The notes beneath the pieces are model-generated. The model had not been told where the DNA came from. It ran no database searches and was given only the letters and a program-made list of their open reading frames with translations. Of a DNA stretch of 64,000 bases, positions 44,048 to 52,215 are shown piece by piece; the first letter of the stretch is position 1, and every line of letters begins with the position of its first letter. Made by a program: the position numbers and the translations under genes. The stretch is from Sinohyriopsis cumingii (Eukaryota > Mollusca > Bivalvia > Unionida > Unionidae): positions 161,011,398-161,075,397 of the forward strand of contig CM068825.1 in assembly GCA_028554795.2 (NCBI GenBank), read 5' to 3'.

Positions 44048-45358
44048 ATGATGCACCGAGAGTCTTGCGCTTGTTCCAAGACGGAACTGGATCTGTTTGC
44101 CATGCCCCCTACCATGATGACCATGCAAGAATCCCAATGGGTGGAATTTCATCCCGTCTCCTCATTGACCGATTCCGCTCCCATCGAGTTTGAAATCAAA
44201 GGACAACCCGAAGATTACATTGATCTGAATAGCAGTTACTTGTACTTGAAAGTCCAAGTTCTAGATAAGGATGGTAATGGAGTAGATGACGCTGAGAATA
44301 TAGCTCCCGTCAACAATTTCATGCATTCCTTGTTCAGCTCAGTGGATTTGTACTTGAATAACAAGCTAGTCAGCAGCAGCATGGATACATTCCCTTACCG
44401 TGCCTACCTGGAAAATCTCTTGACGTACGGAATAGATGCCAAGGATACTCATCTCAATGCCTGTGTGCTGTGGGTACCTGACGAAGCGGGCAAGTTCGAA
44501 AAATTAGATGGAAGCAATTCCGGCTTTCAGGCAAGAGAAAGCAAAATCTTAGAGAAGAGGAGTTTAGAACTGATGGATCGTTTGCATTTGGACATGTGGT
44601 TGCAAGAGAAATATTTGCTGAACGGGGTCAATGTTCGCTTGAGACTGAATCGCAGCAGTACCGCTTTCCATTTGCAGGCTGATTCTGAAAAGATTGGCAT
44701 TCCTAAAAGCAAAATCGAGGAGGCCAAACTCTACGTACGACGCGTAGAAGTGTTACCTAAAGTGGGAAACCATATCAGTCAAACGTTGAGCAGAACGACC
44801 GCCAAGTATCCCATACGACGTGTGGAAGTGAAAACGTTCACCATTCCTGTTGGACAGCATTCCATGATCGAAGATCATCTGTTTCAAGGACAGTTATCCA
44901 AGCGTTTAATCCTTGGTATGGTCTCGAATTCAGCCTTCAACAGAGCCTTCAAAGAAAATCCTTTCAACTTTCAACACTTCAACGTGAAGAAAATCGAAGT
45001 CAGTCGCGATGGCAAGACCTTGTGTACCCGACCTTTCGAACCTGATTTTAGTGACAAGAAGATGAATTACTTGAGATCGTACTTGTCCCTGTACGAAGCC
45101 ACCGGCCAGTTAGGAACCAACACCAGTCACGGCATTGAGTACGAAGATTATGCAGGAGGCTATGCTTTGTGGGCTTTCGATTTCACTCCAGACCAAGGCA
45201 GCGACGAGGGACATTTCCACCCTATAAAATCTGGCCAGATTCGTGTGAAACTTCAGTTTGCAGAAGCACTGAAACAGACAGTGAACGTCATCCTGTATGC
45301 AGAATTCGATAATACCATAGAAATCAACAGTTTGAGAGAAGTCATTCTAGATTATTAG
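44048..45358 (+). CDS. Major capsid protein (double jelly-roll hexon)
   Basis: 436 aa. QWVEFHPVSSLTDSAPIEFEIKG near the N-terminus, YIDLNSSYLYLKV, NNFMHSLFSSVDLYLNNK, YRAYLENLLTYG, and late FDFTPDQGSDEGHF plus a C-terminal VILYAEFDNTIEI form the characteristic order of Polinton/adintovirus hexon proteins. It builds the pseudo-hexameric capsid shell. The N-terminus has an extra cysteine-containing leader (MMHRESCACS); Met residues at 44,102-44,130 are alternative starts. The frame is intact. Confidence 0.95.
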   Translation: MMHRESCACSKTELDLFAMPPTMMTMQESQWVEFHPVSSLTDSAPIEFEIKGQPEDYIDLNSSYLYLKVQVLDKDGNGVDDAENIAPVNNFMHSLFSSVDLYLNNKLVSSSMDTFPYRAYLENLLTYGIDAKDTHLNACVLWVPDEAGKFEKLDGSNSGFQARESKILEKRSLELMDRLHLDMWLQEKYLLNGVNVRLRLNRSSTAFHLQADSEKIGIPKSKIEEAKLYVRRVEVLPKVGNHISQTLSRTTAKYPIRRVEVKTFTIPVGQHSMIEDHLFQGQLSKRLILGMVSNSAFNRAFKENPFNFQHFNVKKIEVSRDGKTLCTRPFEPDFSDKKMNYLRSYLSLYEATGQLGTNTSHGIEYEDYAGGYALWAFDFTPDQGSDEGHFHPIKSGQIRVKLQFAEALKQTVNVILYAEFDNTIEINSLREVILDY

Positions 45359-45363
45359 AAGCT

Positions 45364-45870
45364 ATGGAAGACTGTTATCCCTCTTTACCTAGTGGAGAAA
45401 CTTTGGAGATGGAATGTGAGGAGACCGTGGAAGGAGAAGAATCTCAAGATAAAGACGAAGAAGATATCATGATGAAGTCGAGATGGCCAGAACAAGAAGC
45501 CCATTTAGTCTCCTGTTTTGCCAAACACTTGGTCGAAAAAATGATGGAATTGATCAAGAAAAATTGTTATGGATGTCAAAACGATCATCCCAGTCAAATT
45601 CAACACGATAAATGCCTGATGTTAAGTCAAGAAGGAAAATTGGACGAGTATCTGGACGAAGCTTGGAGTCTCATCTCGGACAAAGACGTGTTGCATCAGT
45701 GGTATAAAGACTTGCGTGAACATTCTTGTCCACCATTAACCACTCAAGAGATCCATCGTATCGAAGCTCTCCTGAATCAGAGTGAGGAAACAGAACGAAT
45801 AACCGTTTATTCGTCAGACATTTTCAAGCAAAAAGTCAGGATCGAATTGACAACTTATTATTACCTGTGA
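45364..45870 (+). CDS. Conserved Polinton protein with CxGC..HPSQ..H..C motif
   Basis: 168 aa, 5 bp after the capsid gene. Acidic N-terminus (ECEETVEGEESQDKDEED), then a helical part with CYGCQNDHPSQIQHDKC, which looks like a small zinc site. The same CYGC-x3-HPSQ motif occurs in homologues downstream of hexon genes in other Polintons (memory). Function unknown. A MECEE pentapeptide beside the acidic tract approximates, but does not match, the Rb-binding LxCxE. Confidence 0.7.
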   Translation: MEDCYPSLPSGETLEMECEETVEGEESQDKDEEDIMMKSRWPEQEAHLVSCFAKHLVEKMMELIKKNCYGCQNDHPSQIQHDKCLMLSQEGKLDEYLDEAWSLISDKDVLHQWYKDLREHSCPPLTTQEIHRIEALLNQSEETERITVYSSDIFKQKVRIELTTYYYL

Positions 45871-45876
45871 AGAAGA

Positions 45877-45912
<36 letters not shown>

Positions 45913-46475
45913 TCAATGGATACTGGGAACTTTATTACCTTTTATACCACAGTTCGTATACGGCTTCTTGGAATCCTGTCGTCTGTGCTAAAGATGAACT
46001 CCCTCATCGCAAACCTCAAGACCATCAAGCTTACGTGATCAACACGGACGACAGTCATCTCCCAGGAACCCACTGGGTAGCCGTCTACTTTCCTCAAGAA
46101 GGATGTGTGGAATATTTCGATTCGTATGGATTGCCCCCTTTGGAAGACGATATCATCGACTTTATGAGAAGAAATGCTCAAACCACCCGATTCAATAACG
46201 TGAAATTACAAGGCACAGATTCCTTGGTGTGTGGACAGTACTGTGTGTATTTTCTGCATCATCGCAGCCTGGGCTATTCCTTAGAACATTTAGTGACTCA
46301 TTTTGATCCTCGTTCTTCTTCAAGAAACGATGTGAAAGTAGATCGATGGTTTTGTGACCATTATGCTTATCTTTTGTCTCAAGCTAGGAAACGTAGAGTC
46401 CATCAATGGCCTAATGATTTCCAACAGTGGAAATCACAATTTCATTCACAACGTTGTCAGCCCTGTTTAAAGTAG
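45867..46475 (+). pseudogene. Adenain-type cysteine protease, 5' end disturbed
   Basis: Virion maturation protease. Catalytic His in PGTHWVAVYF (about residue 69 of the open frame), the Asp region in YFDSYGLPP, and the nucleophile Cys in VCGQYCVYFLHHR are all present. The frame has no ATG before the conserved part: it opens over a (AC)n microsatellite (45,884-45,911) directly after the previous gene. The first ATG that suits the family (45,916) is in another frame, about 25-30 bp before a T4 run where a −1 shift would be needed. Either the coding start has a 1-nt indel or a non-AUG start is used. Confidence 0.82.
45884..45911. repeat. (AC)n microsatellite at the protease start
   Basis: About 13 AC units directly between the upstream gene's stop and the protease start. 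It separates stop from start and is a likely hypermutable length polymorphism. Confidence 0.9.
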
Positions 46476-46585
46476 ATTGTCAATTGAGAAAAAAATGTTT
46501 GTGATTTGAAAAGATTGTTTGATGTTATACTGTTGGATTATTGTTAAAAATGTTAGAGTTGTTGTTTAGTGTTAAGTGATTTTTG

Positions 46586-46591
46586 AATAAA
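46586..46591 (+). terminator. Poly(A) signal AATAAA of the capsid block
   Basis: AATAAA 110 bp after the protease stop. It marks the end of the core block; downstream genes use histone-type ends. Confidence 0.55.
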
Positions 46592-46718
46592 AAATGTTGT
46601 GTTTTGAAAAAAATGCCTTTATCTTTTGTTTAGCTATAAGAATGTTGGATTGATGCACTTTCATTTCTTACTATCCCTCTCATGACACTCACTGAACGTT
46701 GCGGCTCGAAAATCGTGT

Positions 46719-46757
46719 GGGGGATGTTTTCCTTCACGTCCGCGCTTTGACTTTAAG
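46719..46757 (+). promoter_or_regulatory. Right-arm promoter module, copy 1
   Basis: GGGGGATGTTTTCCTTCACG followed by TCCGCGCTTTGACTTTAAGAAC. The same module, with TATAA in place of TTTAA, precedes the next two gene units. Confidence 0.7.
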
Positions 46758-46811
46758 AACCGGGGTTGTTTCCAGTCTAACCATCCATTGTCGACTCATC
46801 CTCCTAAGAAG

Positions 46812-47174
46812 ATGTGCTCCAAACTAGCTAAACTCAACGAAGCCTACGTGAATTTGCATAGGGTCAGACACAGTCTGATACCGAAGCCAGAAGAAATAGA
46901 GAATGCGAGAATGTTAAAAATCACTGAAGACCTGATAGAAGAGCTCTTCAGAGAAGAAATGAACCGGGAAAAAGAAGAATGGACAGAGAAGTACAGACTT
47001 CAGAGACAGAAGCAACAGCACCAACAGCAGCAACAACAACAGCAGCAACCTGAAGCTGACAGAGGCTTTGTCGATTGTCGTATCGACACCAAAGAGTTCT
47101 TCTTCTCTTTCCGAAGAAGCAGACCTATCGCCAGAAAGTCTATCCTCAGAGGACATCGCATTCTTAGAAACTAA
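46812..47174 (+). CDS. Right-arm coiled-coil protein 1
   Basis: 120 aa from ATG 46,812; the open frame extends upstream without an ATG. LNEAYVNLHRVRHSLI at the start is followed by a helix DLIEELFREEMNREKEEW and a run of nine glutamines. The C-terminus is basic (FRRSRPIARKSILRGHR). It is related in layout to the next genes (short helix around 'VR', then a Glu-rich helix), suggesting a tandem family. Flanked by the shared promoter module and a histone-type 3' end. Confidence 0.72.
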   Translation: MCSKLAKLNEAYVNLHRVRHSLIPKPEEIENARMLKITEDLIEELFREEMNREKEEWTEKYRLQRQKQQHQQQQQQQQQPEADRGFVDCRIDTKEFFFSFRRSRPIARKSILRGHRILRN

Positions 47175-47203
47175 AAAAAGAATGCCATAGCAAACAAAAA
47201 AAC

Positions 47204-47241
47204 AGCCCTTTTCAGGGCTACCCAATACTCTAGAAAAGAAA
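47204..47241 (+). terminator. Histone-type mRNA 3' end
   Basis: AGCCCTTTTCAGGGCT stem-loop (47,204-47,219), ACCCA directly after, and AGAAAAGAAA (47,232-47,241) 12 nt after the stem. The outermost stem pair is A-T instead of G-C, keeping pairing: a compensatory difference from the 30,156 copy. Confidence 0.82.
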
Positions 47242-47524
47242 TAACGATCGATTTGCCGATGTGTGTAAGTAGAGTAGTGTGAATATAAACACTAACTCTT
47301 TCTTAAAAAAATGTGAGGGTATGTGTTAGTGAGTTTGTGTTTGTAAGTGATTAAGTACGTTGGTAAGGATAGTAGATTAAAATGATGTCTTTTTCCGTGT
47401 TTGAGGTGTATATTTGAGGTTAGATTGGATTGCTTTGCGTATGTGGATAGTCTATTGAAGTGATTTATAAAAAATTTTAAAATAGTGATGGCTAGCATAA
47501 AAAAGTGAGTGAGTATTTCTTTTA

Positions 47525-47620
47525 GGTCCGCGCGTTGTTGTTTTTGGTTATGATCTAGGTAAGATCAATTTTATGTTTTTAGGGGGATGTTTTCCATCAC
47601 GTCCGCGCTTTCAGTATAAA
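47525..47620 (+). promoter_or_regulatory. Right-arm promoter module, copy 2
   Basis: GTCCGCGCGTTG, then TGATCTAGGTAAGATCAATT (the palindromic GATCTAGGTAAGATC), then GGGGGATGTTTTCCATCACG, TCCGCGCTTTCAG and TATAAA (47,614-47,619). The ATG at 47,672 lies 58 bp after the TATA box. Confidence 0.72.
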
Positions 47621-47671
47621 TTGAAACTCGCTCGGCAGTCTAGCTACCCTTGTTGATTGATCAACACAAGA

Positions 47672-47983
47672 ATGAATAGTAGCAGAATAAGCAAACTTCT
47701 TGAACTCCAGATACATCTGGAATATGTCAGGCGCCTGGTAAATGAACTGGCTGCGGAGGCTATAATAGAAGAAGAAAGAATAAAGAAGGAAGAGGAGGAG
47801 AGAAGACAGAGGGAAGAGGAGGAAAAGAAAAGAGAAGAGATGATGTCGTTCAATATTCCCGAGACAGAGGATTGGGGTGCTGAAGCGAATCATCCTCCCT
47901 CTTCGCTCCCCAGAAGAAAGGTGAAAGGAGACTGGGGAAGAAGATGCGTGTGCGGCGCCAGGCCAGGAAGGTGCAATCATTAG
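47672..47983 (+). CDS. Right-arm coiled-coil protein 2
   Basis: 103 aa from ATG 47,672 (MNSSRISKLLELQIHLEYV). The short helix with VRRLVNELAAEAIIEEER is followed by a nearly pure E/K/R coiled coil (residues ~30-55), and a C-terminal Cys-His cluster CVCGARPGRCNH that could bind metal. No known domain. Same promoter module and same type of 3' end as its neighbours. Confidence 0.7.
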   Translation: MNSSRISKLLELQIHLEYVRRLVNELAAEAIIEEERIKKEEEERRQREEEEKKREEMMSFNIPETEDWGAEANHPPSSLPRRKVKGDWGRRCVCGARPGRCNH

Positions 47984-48011
47984 ATAGTTGCATCTGGAGT
48001 TTAAAAAAAAC

Positions 48012-48049
48012 AGCCCTTTTAAGGGCTACCCAATACTCTGGAAAAGAAA
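48012..48049 (+). terminator. Histone-type mRNA 3' end
   Basis: AGCCCTTTTAAGGGCT stem-loop (48,012-48,027; loop UUUA), ACCCA after it, and GGAAAAGAAA (48,040-48,049) 12 nt downstream. It sits 29 bp after the stop of coiled-coil protein 2. The sequence around it (about 47,195-47,345 versus 48,003-48,150) is duplicated. Confidence 0.8.
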
Positions 48050-48240
48050 TAACTATTAATTTGCCAATGTGTGTAGGTAGAGTAGTGTGAATATAAACAC
48101 TAACTCTTTTTAAAAAATGTGAGGGTATGTGTTTGTGTGTTTATAAGAGCTCAGGTATGTTTGTGTGAATAGTAGATTATGGGTTTCTTAGCGTATGTGA
48201 AGAGTATAGTTAGGGTTGTATTATATGAAATGAGAAAGTA

Positions 48241-48348
48241 GGGGGATGTTTTCCTTTTCGTCCGCGCGTTGTTGGGTCATGATCTAGGTAAGATCAATTT
48301 TATGTTTTAGGGGGATGTTTTCCTTCACGTCCGCGCTTTCAGTATAAG
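48241..48348 (+). promoter_or_regulatory. Right-arm promoter module, copy 3 (double)
   Basis: Two tandem GGGGGATGTTTTCC units (48,241 and 48,310). The first is followed by GTCCGCGCG and the GATCTAGGTAAGATC palindrome; the second by CACGTCCGCGC and CAGTATAAG. The ATG at 48,399 is about 55 bp after TATAAG. Confidence 0.72.
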
Positions 48349-48398
48349 AACCCACCACGTTCGTCGTTGGAACCATTCTACGGAATAACTGAGACAAA

Positions 48399-48602
48399 AT
48401 GACTCAAGTATCAGTTCTATTCAATCTACTGAGAGACATCTATTTCTGGATAATGGATGTAGAATATGTTTTAGGAAGAATAGAAGAGGAATGGAGGCAT
48501 GGAGATATGAAAGACTTTGCAACGAGCCAAGTTCAAGGCCTAAAGACAGCAAGAGATATCATAGCAGGGATGATTGAAGAAGAAGTCAATAGGCTTCATT
48601 AA
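48399..48602 (+). CDS. Right-arm helical protein 3a
   Basis: 67 aa: MTQVSVLFNLLRDIYFWIMD, then VEYVLGRIEEEWRHGD and MIEEEVNRLH. It overlaps the following frame by 29 bp. Its layout (helix, 'V-x-x-x-L', then EEEV) is repeated in that frame, so the two frames look like an internal duplication. They may be parts of one protein joined by frameshift or splicing. Confidence 0.55.
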   Translation: MTQVSVLFNLLRDIYFWIMDVEYVLGRIEEEWRHGDMKDFATSQVQGLKTARDIIAGMIEEEVNRLH

Positions 48603-48987
48603 CCCACCTTACTTCAGAGTGGGAAGTTTGAAGGAAGCACTGGATCATGTCATCCAAGTCCGGTGCTTCCTAGAAAAGATATTATACTGGACAGAGTGGA
48701 GGAATGTAAAATGGGGGTTGGACAAGGTGAAGAAAGGGGAAGATCTGATGAGAAAAGTAATGGAGGAAGAAGTAGAGAAGATTAAAGAGAAATGGATGGA
48801 AGAAAGAAAAGATGTGGAAAACAAAAAGAAAAAGGAAGAGTTCGAGCGACTTAACAACAATTGGATGAAAATCCAAAACAAGTTCCGAACCATGGGTCAC
48901 CCGGACTGGAAACCGGAAACAGAAAAGAAGAAGAAGAAAGGAATGATGGACAAAATAAGAGGATGGTGGAAAAAGTTAAGAAGTTAA
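48574..48987 (+). CDS. Right-arm coiled-coil protein 3b
   Basis: 137-codon frame without an early ATG. It contains ALDHVIQVRCFLEKILYWTE, a long charged coiled coil (VMEEEVEKIKEKWMEERKD and onward) and a basic tail KKKKKGMMDKIRGWWKKLRS that may bind nucleic acid or membranes. The lack of an ATG and its similarity to the preceding frame favour a single broken or spliced gene. A pyrimidine-rich tract ending in AG (about 48,603-48,617) could be a splice acceptor, but no good donor was found. Confidence 0.55.
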   Translation: MKKKSIGFINPPYFRVGSLKEALDHVIQVRCFLEKILYWTEWRNVKWGLDKVKKGEDLMRKVMEEEVEKIKEKWMEERKDVENKKKKEEFERLNNNWMKIQNKFRTMGHPDWKPETEKKKKKGMMDKIRGWWKKLRS

Positions 48988-48998
48988 AAGAAGAAGAA

Positions 48999-49319
48999 AA
49001 ACCCAAAGGCCCTTTTCAGGGCCAGCCATATTTCTCGAAAAGAGATAGCCTTTCCATTGCCTACCCCTTTTTTTTAAAAAAAAAAAAAATCCCATGTTCA
49101 ATTCCCCTTGTCCCTAAACAAGCCCAAACTCTATTCCCCATGTTAAATTCCCCTTGTACGTAGATTGACCCACGATTTATTCCCATGTTAAATTCCCCTT
49201 GTACGTAGATTGACCCACGATTTTTCGCCATGTTAAATTTCCCTTGTACGTAGATTGTCCCAAGGGGTTCTGTAATGCTAATTCCCATTGTACGTAGGGT
49301 GCCCCCCCCCCTTACTACT
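48999..49319 (-). repeat. Right terminal inverted repeat
   Basis: Reverse complement of 28,755-29,084, differing in poly-G and poly-A/T lengths and one T/G substitution. It includes the three ~48-bp sub-repeats and the outward-facing stem-loop. Confidence 0.95.
49008..49046 (+). terminator. Histone-type mRNA 3' end (in right TIR)
   Basis: GGCCCTTTTCAGGGCC (49,008-49,023) 20 bp after the stop at 48,987, then AGCCA and GAAAAGAGAT (49,037-49,046) 13 nt after the stem. Mirror image of the left-end copy, serving the rightmost gene. Confidence 0.78.
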
Positions 49320-49325
49320 CATGAT
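49320..49325. repeat. Target site duplication, right (CATGAT)
   Basis: Perfect copy of 28,749-28,754. Confidence 0.95.
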
Positions 49326-51379
49326 ATGTGGAAAAAATATTTACTTTGTGTTGATGATAAAACTCCTCTGCTTATAATATTGTTACGAGTATATGCTCTT
49401 GAAAAAGGTAACAGAAAAGAGTGAAGACAATAAGCTTTGTAAAGTTTAAGAAATAACTTATTTCCATAGACTACAAAGTAAAAAAGCAATTAAAAAAGAA
49501 CTTACGGTATTGCGAATTAAACCCAAATTGTAATCCAAGAATTAAAACACAAGTCCTATCAATGAAAAGTTCTAACTGAATCACAGTTCAAATCCCGATG
49601 AAAATCCAAGAAGGAAGGCGATGACCTGTGCAATAGTCAGCGTTGTACTGATAATTCAACAGCCTCTTGTTGAACCACATAAAATATTATTCTAGTTTTT
49701 GAATTCCGCATTAATTCCAGTAGCTGTCTTTGTCCAATAATTAATTTAGAGCAGTTTTGAATTTTCAGGGAAAACAATCACTTGAAATTCAATAATTTGA
49801 AGAAATAAAAATTCAGCCCCAAACTGGACACAACATAAAAAAACTTAATGTCTCAAGTGTTAAAGCACGACTGACAGAATTCATATCATAACATCAGTTA
49901 TAAGACTACTTAAACTGCAAAGCAGATTCCCGGATGGGGGTCAAGAGTTCATCCTTCTGGAAAATATAGAAACTTTTGTACGACTTGACTCGTGCCTCAC
50001 TTCACCTAGTCTAGGTATGACCCTGAGTCTACTTAATGATTCTTACTCTATGAAAGAATATATAAAAAAGTTGTTTACCAAAACTGTCACTAATTTTAAG
50101 TTCAGCAACTAGACACAATGTTTCTATTATTAGGCATTCACATCAATGAAATAAATATCAAAAAAAAAAAACAATCAAATCAAACAGACTGAAAAAAAAA
50201 TCAAGTCAAGTAAACACTATTACATTACAATAACATGTAATGGAATAAAAAAATATATTAGAACTAACAGACAACCAATTAACTTAAATATATATAATAA
50301 TGTAGTTAGCTTGTGCGAATTAACAACGTGAACTATGAATAAGACATTGTGCAAGCAAAATGAAGACAATAATAAGCTTATCAAAATGATTATATCTATT
50401 AAAAAAGTCTTTCGCGTGATTTTAAAATTCTGTTCAATGGTTCAGATCCACCCCACAAATAATTTCCAGAAATGTAAATGTTCCGCAATATAATTCTAAC
50501 TGTACTTCTCTGATATTTTTGAGACAAGGATTTATGTATTTTTCTCTTCACTTCATCTAATCAGAAGAAAGACATGTGCATAAAAAGATGATCGAATAAG
50601 TACTTTTATTTTCCATCGTGCGTATACTTTAAATTATTTATGATGCTTAAATTCACAATATGATGGGGCAAGTATTCTTGATGGTTCATTTTTGTATAGT
50701 TATAGAGGATAAATAACACTACGCAAAAATGCATTTTAATGGCGTTTAATTCTGGCTCAATTTAATTAAATTTTCCCTAATATAAATATCTGTGTACCTT
50801 TAAATATTTTAAATATTTGTTCGGTAACCAAGTTTTACCATATATTGAAAGACATTTAATCTAGGAAGGTTTTATAAAGTACATAAGTGATTGTCAGTTA
50901 CTCATTTAAATCACTTGTCTTAAAATATGCTATTAGATTGTCTCTGTTATCCATTTCAGTTTAATCGTCTCTAAAAAGCTGAATTTCATTTATTTATTTA
51001 GTTACCTTTCAATATGAGATTGAAGATTTGGTACAGATCATAACAGATGAAAGAATTGATAAAAGAAATTTATGAAAGTAACTTTTCCAATAAGGAGCAT
51101 CTACTTCGACAGGCAAACAATTTCTTAACTTCCTTCAACTTCTTTAGATATTTAAGTTTTACAATAGAGTCGATGTTCAGAGATATATCTACCAAAATTA
51201 TTTTTTTTTAATTTGACGTTGACTAGTTAAATATCAATCTCTGACCATGTTTTACTTGATTGTGTTAAATTTCCTTTAGATTTAAAAGTGTCACAATCCA
51301 AACCTGATACTTAGTTCAGTTTAGCTTTCTTGTTTCTGATTTTGAAAACAGTTTTAGTTTAGTCCATTTACTGTCAGAT
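49326..51379. other. Host intergenic DNA, no gene recognised
   Basis: AT-rich, with A-runs near 50,160 and no coding or RNA signature found. Confidence 0.55.
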
Positions 51380-51389
51380 TGATCTCAAT

Positions 51390-52215
51390 ATATGTTGTAC
51401 ATTAGCATCACAACGTTGCACGACGATTACCTATATATGTTGTACGTAAACGTAACAACGTTGCACGACGATTACCGATACATGTTATACGTAAGCATCA
51501 CATCGTTGCACGACGATTACCGATATATATTGTACGCAATCATCACAACGTTGCACGACGATTACCGATATATGTTGTACGTAAGCATCACAACGTTGCA
51601 CGACGATTACCGATACATGTTGGGGGGCCCCGAGTGGCCGAGTGATCTAAAGCGCTCTCCGTTACGGACCATTGCCATCTCACCTGTGTCTGCGTGAGTT
51701 CGAATCTCGGATTCGATCAATGTGGGTATGTGAGAAAGCTCGCCAGTAGCTTCTCGTGGGTCGGTGGTTCTTTCCGGGGTTTTCCCGGGTTCTTCCTCCA
51801 CCATTAATACTGGCCGCCATGCATAGCCTATCGTGTGCTGAAAAATGGTGTTAAACCCCACAACAACAACAGCAACCGATACATGCTGTACGTAAGCATC
51901 ACATCGTTGCACGACGATTGCCGATATATGTTGCATGTAAGCATCACAGCGATGCACGACGATTGCCGATATATGTTGTATATAAGCATCACATAGTTGC
52001 ACGACGATTACTGATATATGTTGTACGTAAGCATCACAACGTTGCACGACGATTACCGATGTATGTTGTACGTAAACGTCACAACGTTGCACGACGATTA
52101 CCGACATATAAAGTACGTAAGCATCACAACGTTGCACGAAGATTACCGATATATGATGTACGTAAGCATCACAGCGCTGAACGCCGATTACCGATATATT
52201 GCAATATAACACTGC
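51390..52215. repeat. 45-bp minisatellite interrupted by a SINE
   Basis: About 13 units of GCATCACAACGTTGCACGAC followed by GATTACCGATATATGTTGTACGTAA (45 bp). Because 45 is a multiple of three, frames stay open on both strands (a 15-residue periodic peptide); these are not taken as genes. The SINE at 51,620-51,875 splits it. Confidence 0.92.
51620..51875 (+). mobile_element. tRNA-derived SINE, plus strand
   Basis: GGGGCCCCGAGTGGCCGAGTG head, B-box-like GAGTTCGAATC, the shared body and a CAACAACAAC tail. Flanked by CCGATACATG at 51,610-51,619 and 51,876-51,885, a likely target duplication made within the minisatellite unit. Confidence 0.88.

Larger units (their letters stand above)
28755..49319 (+). 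mobile_element. Complete Polinton/Maverick (adintovirus-like) element
   Basis: 20,565 bp bounded by inverted repeats starting AGTAGTAAGG and a 6-bp direct duplication. It contains the hallmark set: protein-primed-type PolB, retroviral-type integrase, FtsK/HerA-like packaging ATPase, adenain-like protease, major capsid protein and penton. Size and terminal AG dinucleotide agree with the family. The two repeats differ almost only in homopolymer lengths plus one substitution, so the insertion is recent, although several genes carry frame breaks. The element is visibly richer in GC than its flanks. Confidence 0.97.

Noticed and set aside
48574-48620. Intron joining the 48,399 and 48,574 frames
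   Set aside because: A plausible acceptor exists but no donor with a good GT consensus in the right phase was found; left as a possibility only.
28755-49319. That the histone-type stem-loops mark captured histone genes
   Set aside because: None of the adjacent genes encodes a histone fold or recognisable histone tail; only the 3' end signal is shared.
51607-52212. 201-aa frame with repeated QRCDAYVQHISVIVV phrases
   Set aside because: Minisatellite read-through fused to SINE sequence; no start context or domain.
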